Source: Ancrocorticia sp047602305
GTDB lineage: Bacteria > Actinomycetota > Actinomycetes > Actinomycetales > Actinomycetaceae
Direction: 5' to 3'
Length of the DNA: 64,000 bases
NCBI GenBank assembly: GCA_047602305.1
Contig: JASGHO010000001.1
Location: forward strand, 2,480,001 to 2,544,000
Positions 26,368 to 35,321 of the stretch are shown in pieces. Every line of letters starts with the position of its first letter. Positions within the stretch are counted from its first letter, which is position 1. The position numbers and the translations under genes were made by a program. The notes under the pieces are model-generated. The model was not told the DNA's origin, did not search any database, and saw only the letters and a program-made list of their open reading frames with translations.

Positions 26368-26674
26368 CGAACCTCCTAGTTCCGTGTGACATTATTCAGG
26401 GCATCCGATCGTCATCATTGACGTTGCCAATCGCTGCCGTAACCTTATCAACGCCAGTATGGCCCAGGTTGGGGGAACTTGCCTACTCCTTTGTTCTTCC
26501 GCCATGGAGGAAGCAAAACGGCTTTCGTTGCGGGTGCATTCTGGGCGACACTAACGCAAGACTGGAAACCAATGTCGGTTACGGCCACCCACCAGCATGC
26601 TGATGGATACGAGCAATGAATGCTCGTCCATCGGTCGTGCGTACCACCCACGAGTAGTAAAAGGAGACCAGACG
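26368..26674. promoter_or_regulatory. Divergent promoter region of the cellobiose-type PTS locus
   Basis: About 300 bp between the divergent EIIA and EIIC genes, with no gene. It holds the near-palindrome CTTCCGCCATGGAGGAAG (about 26500-26517), the palindrome CAGCATGCTG (26593-26602), and a leader hairpin GATGGATACGAGCA/TGCTCGTCCATC (26602-26632; 2-nt bulge) ending 42 bp before the EIIC start. Any of these could be the target of the PRD regulator. Confidence 0.5.
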
Positions 26675-27991
26675 ATGGCATCAATTGGAGATGTGATCAA
26701 CGAGAAGGTACTTCCTCCGATCCTCAAATTCGTCAATACCAAGCCGATCACGGCACTCAAGAACGGCATGATGTTTGTAATGCCGTTGACCATCGTCGGC
26801 TCCATCTTCCTGCTGATCGCCAACTTCCCGATCGAGTCCTTCGTGGCGTGGCAGCAGGAAACGGGCATCTACGACGTCTTCATGCAGATCTTCACGGCAA
26901 CCTTCAACCTGCTGGGTGTGGTTGCCTGTATCGGCATCACCTACAGCTGGGTGCGTAACGAGGGCTACGACGCCCTGCCGCCGTCCATCTGGGCTTTCTG
27001 CTCGATGGTGATGCTGCTGCCGCTGCACATCCAGCCCGAAGGTGTGGATGAGCCCATCGGTGGCGTTATCCCGCTCGACTGGGCCGGCTCGAAGAGCATG
27101 CTGGCAGGCATCCTCGTGGCCTACTTCGTCTCCATCGTCTACTGCTGGTTCCTCAAGAAGGACATCACCATCAAGATGCCTCCGGGCGTGCCGCCGAACG
27201 TGGCAACGGCCTTCACCTCCTTGATCCCCGGTTCCGCCATTCTCTCGATGATCGCCGTCGTGTTCGGTATCTTCAAGGTCTTCGATACGTCCATGGTTGA
27301 GGCAATCTACAGCGCGGTCCAGACCCCGTTGATGGGCGTTTCTGACAGCTTGGCTGGCGTTCTCATCATCACCTTCCTTGGACCCTTCCTGTGGTTCTTC
27401 GGCGTGCACGGCACCTCCATCGTGTCCGGCATCATGACCCCGATTACCCTGTCGAATGCACAGGCCAACCAGGCGATCCTCGACAAGGGCGAGGCCCTGA
27501 CCGTTGCCAACGGTGGCCACATCGTCACCCAGCAGTTCATCGACAACTACATCGCCATGACCGGCGCCGGTGTCACCATCGGCCTCGTGGTCTACATGAT
27601 CTTCTTCGCGAAGTCCGCCCAGTTCAAGGCTCTTGGCCGCCTCGGTGGCGCCCCGGCTCTGTTCAACATCAACGAGCCGATCGTCTTCGGTACCCCGATC
27701 GTCATGAACCCACTCCTCCTGGTGCCGTTCTTCCTGACCCCGATGGTCACGGGAACGCTCACCTACCTGGCGATGTCCGCCGGCATTCTGCCGCTCTTCA
27801 CCGGTGTGATTGCTCCGTGGACCACCCCGCCGATCATTGCAGGCCTCATCGTGGGTGGCTGGAAGCATGCCCTGTTCCAAGCGCTCATCCTCGCCCTGTC
27901 AATTGCCATCTACTTCATGTTCGCCCGCAAGGCCGATCTGGTAGCGTACGCCGATGAAGAGGCTGCACGAGCAGCAGAAGCAAACGCTTAG
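26675..27991 (+). CDS. celB: PTS EIIC, cellobiose family permease
   Basis: 438 aa. ATG at 26675 with AAAGGAG upstream. A polytopic membrane protein with the Lac-family EIIC features: start VINEKVLPPILKFVNTKPI, FFGVHGTSIVSGIM and the conserved NINEPIVFGTPIVMNP loop that contributes to sugar binding. It imports a beta-glucoside together with EIIA/EIIB encoded on the opposite strand. The GH1 gene starts 9 bp after its stop. Confidence 0.95.
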   Translation: MASIGDVINEKVLPPILKFVNTKPITALKNGMMFVMPLTIVGSIFLLIANFPIESFVAWQQETGIYDVFMQIFTATFNLLGVVACIGITYSWVRNEGYDALPPSIWAFCSMVMLLPLHIQPEGVDEPIGGVIPLDWAGSKSMLAGILVAYFVSIVYCWFLKKDITIKMPPGVPPNVATAFTSLIPGSAILSMIAVVFGIFKVFDTSMVEAIYSAVQTPLMGVSDSLAGVLIITFLGPFLWFFGVHGTSIVSGIMTPITLSNAQANQAILDKGEALTVANGGHIVTQQFIDNYIAMTGAGVTIGLVVYMIFFAKSAQFKALGRLGGAPALFNINEPIVFGTPIVMNPLLLVPFFLTPMVTGTLTYLAMSAGILPLFTGVIAPWTTPPIIAGLIVGGWKHALFQALILALSIAIYFMFARKADLVAYADEEAARAAEANA

Positions 27992-28000
27992 GAGTATGAG

Positions 28001-29371
28001 ATGAGTTTTCCTGCTGACTTTTTCTGGGGTGCTTCGTCCAGCGCCTACCAGATTGAGGGCGCATCAGATCGCGATGGCAAGGGCCCCAGCGTCCAGGACA
28101 TCAAAACAGTGCCCGCAGGTCTGCCGGATTTCACAGTGTGCTCAGGCCACTATGACCGTTACAAGGAGGACGTCGCGCTCTTCGCTGAGCTGGGGCTGAC
28201 GTCCTACCGGTTCTCGATCGCCTGGACGCGCATCGTCCCCGATGGCGACGGCGACGTGAACCCGGCTGGCATTGAGTTCTACAACAACCTCATCAACGAG
28301 CTCATCAAGCACAAGATCGAGCCCATCGTCACGGTCTACCACTTCGATCTGCCCGCCGCGCTCGCGGAGCGCGGCGGGTGGGCCAACCGCGCCACGATCG
28401 ATGCTTTCGTCCGCTTCTCGAAGGTGTGCTTCGAGGAGTTCGGCGATCGGGTGACCTACTGGCAGACGATCAACGAGCAGAACATCATGACGCTGGTGCC
28501 CGAGCATGTGCTTGACGCTGCCGGTGGGAAACTGGAGGGCTACCCGCTCTACCAGGTCAATCACCACATGTTCGTTGCGCAAAGCAAGGCCATGGCGGTG
28601 TGCCATGAGGTTCGGCCCGAGTGCAAGATTGGCCCGGCCCCGAACATCAGTTACGTCAATCCGGCGTCGTCGGACCCCAAGGACGTCCTTGCGGCCCAGT
28701 ATGCCGCCGCGGTGCGCAACTGGCTCTACCTGGATGCCGCGGTGTTCGGCGAGTACAATCCGGTGGCGTTGGACTACATCAAGCATGCCGGCTACGCCTT
28801 CGAGGTCACTGACGAGGATCGCGAGATCATGCGCAGCGGCAAGCCCGATTTCATCGCCTTCAATTACTACAACACCGATACCGTGGGCTACGTCGAGGGC
28901 AAGACGCTGGTGGATGCCGATGGAAACATCCACGGCCCCGGCGAACCAGTGAAGAATCCGAACCTGGCGCACACCCAGTTCTCGGGTTGGCCCATCGATC
29001 CGATCGGCTTCCGCACCACGATCAATGAGATCTACAGCCGCTACCGGCTGCCCATGATCGTTACCGAGAACGGGTTGGGCGAGCGCGACGAATTGGTCGA
29101 CGGCGAAGTGAATGACGACTACCGCATTGACTACCTGCGCGAGCACATCGCGCAGCTCAAGGTGGCCATCGAGTCGGGCATGCCGGTCATCGGATACCAT
29201 CCGTGGTCAGCACTCGATCTCATTTCCACCCACGAGGGCTTCCTCAAGCGCTACGGCTTCGTCTACATCAACCGCAACAACGAATCAGAGCTCGATCTTG
29301 CTCGCATCAAGAAGAAGAGCTTTGGCTGGTACCGCAAGGTCATTGACTCCAACGGCGAGGATCTCTCCTGA
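28001..29371 (+). CDS. bglA: GH1 6-phospho-beta-glucosidase
   Basis: 456 aa. Glycoside hydrolase family 1: start FFWGASSSAYQIEGA, acid/base Glu159 in TINEQN and nucleophile Glu356 in VTENGLG. The C-terminal RIKKKSFGWYRKVI fits phospho-beta-glucosidases, in which Ser/Lys/Tyr near this region contact the 6-phosphate. It would split the phosphorylated disaccharide brought in by the adjacent PTS into glucose-6-phosphate and glucose or an aglycone. Co-transcribed with EIIC; the terminator at 29430 ends the unit. Confidence 0.93.
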   Translation: MSFPADFFWGASSSAYQIEGASDRDGKGPSVQDIKTVPAGLPDFTVCSGHYDRYKEDVALFAELGLTSYRFSIAWTRIVPDGDGDVNPAGIEFYNNLINELIKHKIEPIVTVYHFDLPAALAERGGWANRATIDAFVRFSKVCFEEFGDRVTYWQTINEQNIMTLVPEHVLDAAGGKLEGYPLYQVNHHMFVAQSKAMAVCHEVRPECKIGPAPNISYVNPASSDPKDVLAAQYAAAVRNWLYLDAAVFGEYNPVALDYIKHAGYAFEVTDEDREIMRSGKPDFIAFNYYNTDTVGYVEGKTLVDADGNIHGPGEPVKNPNLAHTQFSGWPIDPIGFRTTINEIYSRYRLPMIVTENGLGERDELVDGEVNDDYRIDYLREHIAQLKVAIESGMPVIGYHPWSALDLISTHEGFLKRYGFVYINRNNESELDLARIKKKSFGWYRKVIDSNGEDLS

Positions 29372-29429
29372 GGGTCTCTCCTGACCTGCTGACGATAGAA
29401 CACTGAAATCCCCGGATGGTCGGGGTAAT

Positions 29430-29463
29430 GAAGCAGCCCGGTGAACTTTCACCGGGCTGCTTC
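29430..29463 (+). terminator. Strong terminator after the GH1 gene
   Basis: GAAGCAGCCCGGTGA (29430-29444) pairs perfectly with TCACCGGGCTGCTTC (29449-29463) around a 4-nt loop. Confidence 0.9.
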
Positions 29464-29480
29464 GCGTCTTCCTCTTTGCC

Positions 29481-29591
29481 GGAGAGGTAACGGATCCCGC
29501 TTCTGTGCCACAGAGGTAACGGATCCGTGAATAGTCCACCCATTTCAGGGGTGCTGGATCCGTTACCTGTCCGAAGATCTGTTACCTCTCC
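29481..29591. repeat. Palindromic repeat built on GTTACCT, copy B
   Basis: GGAGAGGTAACGGATCC (29481-29497) and AGAGGTAACGGATCC (29512-29526) face GGATCCGTTACCTGTCC (29556-29572) and GTTACCTCTCC (29581-29591). This gives a two-tier 111-bp palindrome. It is related to the element at 5359-5425. Confidence 0.8.
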
Positions 29592-29631
29592 GGTTTGGTG
29601 CCGGGGCTCCGGCCCCAGCTGAGATTCAGGC

Positions 29632-30117
29632 TCAGTCCGGGCGGTAGTCGCGGATGAGCTCCACCGCGCGCACCTGATCAAGTGCACGCATATGCGGAAT
29701 CGGGTTGATCGAGGTGAACTCGACGTAGTCCGTCAGCTGCTCGGTGACAACGTCGAGCAGTTCATCGCGGCCCCACGGCTTGGCGATGTAATGGTCGAGA
29801 TCGGCATCGTTGACCGCCCGGACCGTGTCCGCGAGATCCGCCTGGCCGGTCACCAGCACCTTCCGAGTGTCCACGGTGTCCTCGTTTTGTGCCAACTCAA
29901 TGAGGAAATCCACGCCGGTAGTACCCGGGAGCCGGTGGTCGCACAGAGCGAGGGCAAGCAGGTCGCCGTCGTCCAAAATTTCGGCGATAACGTCGCGAGC
30001 GTCCTCCACATCCTCGGCCGGTTCGATGCGCACGGTGGGCAGGAGCCCGACGAGGTCGCGTTCGACGGCGTCGCGGACCTCGGGCTCGTCCTCGAGAATC
30101 AAAATTGCGAGCTTCAT
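29632..30117 (-). CDS. Single-domain response regulator
   Basis: 161 aa. One receiver domain: acidic pair in LEDEPEVRDA, phosphorylated Asp60 in ALCDHRLPGTTG, Thr switch in VLVTGQADL and Lys in IAKPWGRDEL. No DNA-binding domain follows; the last ~35 residues are helical. The ATGA overlap with the upstream histidine kinase makes them a cognate pair. Output is probably through protein-protein contact or a phosphorelay. It is similar in style to receivers acting with cNMP-domain kinases. Confidence 0.92.
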   Translation of the reverse strand: MKLAILILEDEPEVRDAVERDLVGLLPTVRIEPAEDVEDARDVIAEILDDGDLLALALCDHRLPGTTGVDFLIELAQNEDTVDTRKVLVTGQADLADTVRAVNDADLDHYIAKPWGRDELLDVVTEQLTDYVEFTSINPIPHMRALDQVRAVELIRDYRPD

Positions 30118-32120
30118 TCTTCCTCCTGGGTTGCCCGGACGGGCAGGTCGACAGTGACGGTTGTGCCCGATGGGCCGGATTCAATGCGCATGGTGCCGTG
30201 ATGTTTCCCGACGATCGAGCGGGCCACGCCCATCCCGATACCCATCCCGAAGCGCACCTGGCCGGACTTCGTGGTGAAACGCGGCTCGAAGATGCGCGGC
30301 AGGATATCCGCGGGGATGCCGGGGCCGTCGTCGATGATCTCGATGCGGAGCCATTCCGGGAACGGCTGGCTGGTGCGGATTTCGATTGTGCCGACGGCGG
30401 CGTCGCCTCCAGATAGTGATGACGACCGGACGGCTTCTCCGCCGGCTTCTCCGCTCTCACTCGCCCGCTTCTCAGCCTCCTCGGTGATTGCCTCCGCGGC
30501 GTTGGTCAGAAGGTTCGTCCACACCTGGGCGAGCTGGCCGGGATGGCACTCGATCGGGGGCAGATCCGCATAGTTGCGCGTCACAGTAATGCCGTGGAGT
30601 TTGTGGGAGAGAAGGCGGACGGCGTCGTCAAGATTTTGGTGGAGATCGACATCCGTCACCGGGTCACCGTCCGGCCGCGCGTAGGAGCGCAGCGACGAAA
30701 CCAAATCGGCGATACGGACCGAGGCGGAGCTGAGATTACGCAGCTGTGTGCCAATCGATGCCGCCTTCTCCGCTCCCTCCAGCGAGATTCCGCCCCGCCG
30801 CCCCAGCCGTTTAGCCAACTCGGGGCTATGGATTCCGGCGAGCACGAGCCGCTGGGCAACCGCCGGATCCTTTGTGATGTTGGTCAGTTCGCGGCGCAGC
30901 TGGCGTTCCGCGCGGGTTGAAAGCGCCTGTGACGTGAGACCAGAGTCAAGCGCTGTGAGCGCGGCGGCACTCCATTTGCGATCCGGCGCGCTGCCCAACA
31001 GCTCAGTGACATCTTCGCCAAGGTATTCGCTGATGCGCTGGATGGCGGCCATCGGGTTGTTCAGTTCGTGAGCCATGCCCGCGGCGAGAGCGCCGAGCGA
31101 AGCGAGGCGCTCCTGGGCCATGAGCTCGGTTCGGGCATCCTCCAGGTTGGCGAGGGCAGTGGCGAGCTGCGCACGTTCCTTGGCCAGCCTAGTCCGTTTC
31201 TTCGCCAACTGGTTTGACAGCTCGACATTCTTGATGTGAAGCGACTCCGCCCGGCGCAGGCGTCGATCAAGGAAACGAATGAACAGTGTTGCCACCAGAA
31301 GCGAGATTTCCGGATTGCTGTGGATGGCCGAATTGAGCTGCTCCACGGTGAGGCGCACCCCAATCACCTCGCTTGTGGCTACTGCGCGGAGGAGGGCGCG
31401 CCGCCCCTCACTCACGGCCAACAATCCGATGATGCGCCCGGTCGACTCCTCGTGCATGATGATCTCACCATGCTCCCCCTCATGAACAAGGGCTACAGAT
31501 CCACGCAAAATGATGGTGACTTCTTCCACCCACTCGCCCTTGATGGTGAGCTGAGTTCCTTCAGGGATTCGCAGCCGCGGCTGGCGTCCCAGTAGGCGCT
31601 CGATGCGCCGCAGGATCTTCTCCATGATCTCTTCGTCAGTCAACGGCGAATCCAAGACTGAATAGCTCGCCAACTGCCGAATATCGGGCGAGGTGCGCTC
31701 GCGATAGCGGGTCAGTTGCGCCCGCATGTTCTCCACAAATGCCTCGGCCTGAAGTTCGGGAGCATACCCGATCCAGTCAAGCCGGGCAGCGCCAATAAGC
31801 CACTCCACGCCACCCATTTCCTGCATCGTGGACAGCAGTATGAAGCGAGCATTTCGGAATGAGGAGAGCTCGGTGATTGGCCGTAGTAGTTCATCCCCAG
31901 TTGGTGTACCGACTCCAACGGTGATCACGAGAAACGCTACCGGAGAACCTTCTGTGGCCGCGACGGCGTCGTCGACCGAAGAACACACGGTGACGTCACA
32001 CTCGCCGGACATGCAGCTACGCAGAAGAGTGGCGACAGTCTTTGCGTATTTATCCGTGCCGACGACGACGCCAAGCGGCAAGTCCCGCGTACTCGCGTTC
32101 ATGGGTGGTGGTTGTGACAT
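30114..32120 (-). CDS. Sensor histidine kinase with receiver-like and cNMP-binding-like domains
   Basis: 668 aa from the ATG at 32120, which overlaps the transporter stop (TGATG). The first ~135 residues form a receiver-like domain (VVVGTDKYAKTVATLL; the phospho-acceptor site looks degenerate). Residues ~165-285 resemble a cyclic-nucleotide-binding domain (LRIPEGTQLTIKGEW, LRGSVALVHEGEHG). A coiled coil leads to the HisKA box with the phosphorylated His in GMAHELNNPMAAI, and an HATPase domain ends the protein (NLLTNAAEAI, DDGPGIP, GMGIGMGVARSIV). It has no membrane span, so it is a cytoplasmic sensor. Operon order is transporter-kinase-receiver. Confidence 0.92.
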   Translation of the reverse strand: MSQPPPMNASTRDLPLGVVVGTDKYAKTVATLLRSCMSGECDVTVCSSVDDAVAATEGSPVAFLVITVGVGTPTGDELLRPITELSSFRNARFILLSTMQEMGGVEWLIGAARLDWIGYAPELQAEAFVENMRAQLTRYRERTSPDIRQLASYSVLDSPLTDEEIMEKILRRIERLLGRQPRLRIPEGTQLTIKGEWVEEVTIILRGSVALVHEGEHGEIIMHEESTGRIIGLLAVSEGRRALLRAVATSEVIGVRLTVEQLNSAIHSNPEISLLVATLFIRFLDRRLRRAESLHIKNVELSNQLAKKRTRLAKERAQLATALANLEDARTELMAQERLASLGALAAGMAHELNNPMAAIQRISEYLGEDVTELLGSAPDRKWSAAALTALDSGLTSQALSTRAERQLRRELTNITKDPAVAQRLVLAGIHSPELAKRLGRRGGISLEGAEKAASIGTQLRNLSSASVRIADLVSSLRSYARPDGDPVTDVDLHQNLDDAVRLLSHKLHGITVTRNYADLPPIECHPGQLAQVWTNLLTNAAEAITEEAEKRASESGEAGGEAVRSSSLSGGDAAVGTIEIRTSQPFPEWLRIEIIDDGPGIPADILPRIFEPRFTTKSGQVRFGMGIGMGVARSIVGKHHGTMRIESGPSGTTVTVDLPVRATQEEE

Positions 32121-33625
32121 CAGACCAGCCCCATGAGCTCCCACAGCGGTGGCATGACCAGCGCGAGGAGCAGTGTGGAGACGATACCGACGATCATGCC
32201 GAGGATCGCCATGTCCTTCACCGAACAGGTTCCCGTCGAGTAGGCGATGGCATTCGGTGGAGTGGAGATGGGCAGCGACATGCCGAGTGAGCAGGCAATG
32301 GCCACGGCGATGGCGATGATTGCGGTGTTGATACCGTCGAGGGAGAGGGCTAGCGAGATCGAGACCGGGACGAGCAGGTTAGCCGCCGCCGAGTGCGACA
32401 TGACGTTCGCGAAGCCGAGACCCACGAGGCAGAGCACCAACGTGACGCCCACCGCGCCGAGCGCTTGCCAACCGATGGAGCCCACAAGCCAAGCATCCAG
32501 CCCGGTGGCGCCGATGCCGGTTCCCAGGGCAATGCCACCGGAAACCAGCCACAGCACCGGCCAGTCCATATTCTTGATGTCGCTGCCATCCATGACGCGC
32601 AGGCAGAGCAACACGGCCACCGGGATGAAACCGACGGTATTTGAGGAAACGCCGTGGAGAGGTTCCGTCATCCAGAGCAGGATCGTCAGGGCGGCCACCA
32701 CATAGAAAATCTTGGCCTTGCCGCTCACATTCCAATTGGTGTCCATCGTGAGTTCAATACGCTCGCTGCGCGGGATGAAGAGCGCGCAGAGCAGGAGCCA
32801 GGAGGCGATGAGGATGATCGCGGCGAACGGCGTAGCCATGATCATCCAGTCGATGAAGGAAACGTGGATGCCGTTGCTTTCGAGCGCGCCCACCGCGATG
32901 GCGTTGGGCGGGGTTCCCACCGGGGTTGCGATGCCACCCACGTTTGCCGCGAGAGGGATCGCGAGCGCCACGCCAGAGCGTGCCTTGACGTTCTTGATCG
33001 AGGAGAGAATAGGGATAACCACCGCGAACATGGTGGCGGTGGTAGCGGTGTTGGACATGAACGCCGAAAGGATACCGGTGATGAGCATGAGTCCGAGCAC
33101 TGTGGAGCGGGCCGAACCGGAGAACGGCTTGAGCATCACGGCCGCAATGTTCTTATCCAGGCCGTACTTCTCGGCGCCGTCGGCGATCATGAAGCCGCCA
33201 AGGAACAGGATGATGACGGGGTTCGCGAGGGCAGCGAAGTAGGAAGCTGCGGGAAGGGCCGCTTCGGCAAGCTCGGGGCTCGCCGTTGTGGGGTCAAATA
33301 GTGCCCCCTTAGCAACCAGAAGAACCTCTAGAAGAATGACAAGCACCGCGGTGGCGGTGAGCGGGACGGCCTCGGTAATCCAGAAAACAATCGCCAATAG
33401 GAAGATGGAGAGCATGCGCTCGCCAGGTGCTTCAAGATTGGGGATATCCACAAAAAACGGGATAAGGAAGGCGATGGCACCGATAATCAAGCCTGCCTTT
33501 TGCAGGGGCTTGAGCGCGGGAGCTGCCTCGATACGTTTGGACTTTGCCGAGGTGCGCTTGGCGGATCGTGTGGGCCGGCGGCGCGGTGCTCCGGAGTTCA
33601 TGGCGACATTGTCGGAGGGACTCAT
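32120..33625 (-). CDS. DASS/SLC13-family sodium-dicarboxylate-type transporter
   Basis: 501 aa; about 11-13 hydrophobic helices after a basic N-terminal tail (RRRPTRSAKRTSAKSKR). The two family SNT-type motifs are seen as SNTATTATMF and SHSAAANLLVPV, with the matching TPPNAIA loops (GTPPNAIAVGAL and STPPNAIAYSTG). It would import C4-dicarboxylates, citrate or a related anion with Na+. The start at 33625 lacks a strong ribosome binding site; an ATG at 33601 is the alternative. Translational coupling to a histidine kinase suggests substrate-responsive control. Confidence 0.9.
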   Translation of the reverse strand: MSPSDNVAMNSGAPRRRPTRSAKRTSAKSKRIEAAPALKPLQKAGLIIGAIAFLIPFFVDIPNLEAPGERMLSIFLLAIVFWITEAVPLTATAVLVILLEVLLVAKGALFDPTTASPELAEAALPAASYFAALANPVIILFLGGFMIADGAEKYGLDKNIAAVMLKPFSGSARSTVLGLMLITGILSAFMSNTATTATMFAVVIPILSSIKNVKARSGVALAIPLAANVGGIATPVGTPPNAIAVGALESNGIHVSFIDWMIMATPFAAIILIASWLLLCALFIPRSERIELTMDTNWNVSGKAKIFYVVAALTILLWMTEPLHGVSSNTVGFIPVAVLLCLRVMDGSDIKNMDWPVLWLVSGGIALGTGIGATGLDAWLVGSIGWQALGAVGVTLVLCLVGLGFANVMSHSAAANLLVPVSISLALSLDGINTAIIAIAVAIACSLGMSLPISTPPNAIAYSTGTCSVKDMAILGMIVGIVSTLLLALVMPPLWELMGLV

Positions 33626-33679
33626 GCGCCTAGCGTACGGAGAGTTTGTTGGCGTGATCTGGGCCTTTGGGCTGGGAGA

Positions 33680-34927
33680 CTACCCGACCTGCGCCGTCTT
33701 CACGCTGACCTTCCACATCAGCCATTCGAGCGGGCCGCGCCGGACAAACTGCTTCAGCAGCGTACACAACACAAGTGCTCCACCCACCAACCAGAAAACC
33801 GGCGCCCAACCGGCCTCGCCCACCCAATCCGGAATGAAAGCGAGAACGACGATATGCGAGGTGTAGGCCGTGAGAGCCATCGAACCGACGGCCGCTACAG
33901 GGGACAGGATGTTGTGCGCAAGGGGGCTGATGAGAAGGCAGACGCCGAGTACCATGATCGCGAAACCACCCGAACCCACAGCTTCAAACATCGTATTGGT
34001 ATGCGGCTCAATCCCCACCCACCCGGAAACATGAGGAAATGGATAATCCTGCCAGGCCCACCGGCTTTCCATCTCGGCGCCCTCGATGTACGAACCGTCA
34101 AGGGCCTCCGGCGGCGCGCCCACAAAGCGAGCGAGAATCAAGCTTGTTCCGTAACCGGCAATCATGAGCGCGGCGCCGGTGAGGGTCAGGACCAGTTGGG
34201 TGAGGCGGTCGGTGATATCGAGGCGCCCGATCCCCATGCCTGCGAAAACGTAGGCCATGTACACGGCGCCCGGGTACATGCCGGTGAAGAAGACATCCAC
34301 GATAAACCCGTTGGCGTCGCCTGTGCTCCACATGTTGAGGTTCGTGGCGAACCAGATGAAGAGCTGCACCGTGACAGGCCCGAGCAGTGCTGTTCCGCCC
34401 GCCAGAATGAACAGCTTGCGCGGACCCCAAGAAGCGAAGGGGAGTGCGGCCACAAACCACGCCGCATAGAACGCCAGAATGATGGCGACAGGAGTCCCGA
34501 GCAGTACCACCGGCCCGGCGAGAATGATGAGCGTGGCTGCTCGACCAAAGATACGCAGGCGCGCCGTGCGCATATCCTCCCCGGTGTAAGGGACGTTGCG
34601 GCCGGTGAGGATCGCCAGCGACACTCCGGCGAGCAACGCGAAGAGAATCGAGGAGCGTCCGTCAGGGATGGCGTCGAGGACCGTGGCTGCGGTGCCTCCG
34701 CCATAAATGTCCGGTGCGACGTGAGCGTAATACATGCCGAAAATGGCGAGCGCCCGCGCAATATCCAACCCTCCGATGCGCCCGACATAACGCTGCGGGG
34801 CGGGCGTTGGCTGCTCTGATACAAGCATTGGAGCAGATCCCGCGATGGGTGAGGTAGGGATCGGATTGTGTGCGAGGTTGTTACTCCCGAAGTTGTTCGC
34901 GAGACTCTCGTCGGAGGGGACAGTCAT
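33680..34927 (-). CDS. DUF418/DUF1624-like membrane protein (acyltransferase-like)
   Basis: 415 aa from the ATG at 34927; the longer frame to 35071 would run through the palindrome at 35000 and is rejected. About 9-10 transmembrane helices. The opening GRIGGLDIARALAIFGMYYAHVAP matches (in parts RIGGLDIARALAIFGMYYA) the RxxxLDxxRGxAxxGM motif of these families, and VGSMALTAYTSHIVV matches the C-terminal GxxALTxY motif. Members are thought to acetylate or modify envelope sugars; no substrate can be read here. It stands alone, convergent to nothing, with its promoter near the 54-bp palindrome. Confidence 0.75.
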   Translation of the reverse strand: MTVPSDESLANNFGSNNLAHNPIPTSPIAGSAPMLVSEQPTPAPQRYVGRIGGLDIARALAIFGMYYAHVAPDIYGGGTAATVLDAIPDGRSSILFALLAGVSLAILTGRNVPYTGEDMRTARLRIFGRAATLIILAGPVVLLGTPVAIILAFYAAWFVAALPFASWGPRKLFILAGGTALLGPVTVQLFIWFATNLNMWSTGDANGFIVDVFFTGMYPGAVYMAYVFAGMGIGRLDITDRLTQLVLTLTGAALMIAGYGTSLILARFVGAPPEALDGSYIEGAEMESRWAWQDYPFPHVSGWVGIEPHTNTMFEAVGSGGFAIMVLGVCLLISPLAHNILSPVAAVGSMALTAYTSHIVVLAFIPDWVGEAGWAPVFWLVGGALVLCTLLKQFVRRGPLEWLMWKVSVKTAQVG

Positions 34928-34999
34928 GTACTCAAGACTATGTGAGGTTCGGTTGTTGGGTGCTTGGTGACCGTCCTCCCGGAGGTTGAATGCATTTGA

Positions 35000-35053
35000 T
35001 TGTCGTATATTGACCGTGCGGCAAATATTTGCCATGCGGTCCATATACGACAA
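35000..35053. promoter_or_regulatory. 54-bp near-perfect palindrome
   Basis: Left arm TTGTCGTATATTGACCG plus GGCAAAT and right arm ATTTGCC plus CGGTCCATATACGACAA match at 23 of 27 positions around the centre AAAT/ATTT. It lies between the divergent DUF418-like and nrdF genes. It may be a double operator or a small mobile palindrome. Confidence 0.65.
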
Positions 35054-35321
35054 CGAAATGTTCCGGATCACCTCAAGAACTGGATTCCGCTGAACCCGCT
35101 GCTGTCACTGTCTTGGGTGGCACCCAAGTTCTTGGGGCAGCTCGATTCTTGGGGCCTCCGCACTGTGGCGAATCACCTTGTGGCAAACACCAGGGTGCCC
35201 GATCTACTGACTTCGGCGTGAAGGTGAGATGATGGACGGGTATACGCCCGCGACGTGCGGGGGTGCGCTCGCGGCGTCGTCGTCGCCGAAAAGTGGGCGC
35301 GAGAACTTCTGGAGGAGAGAC

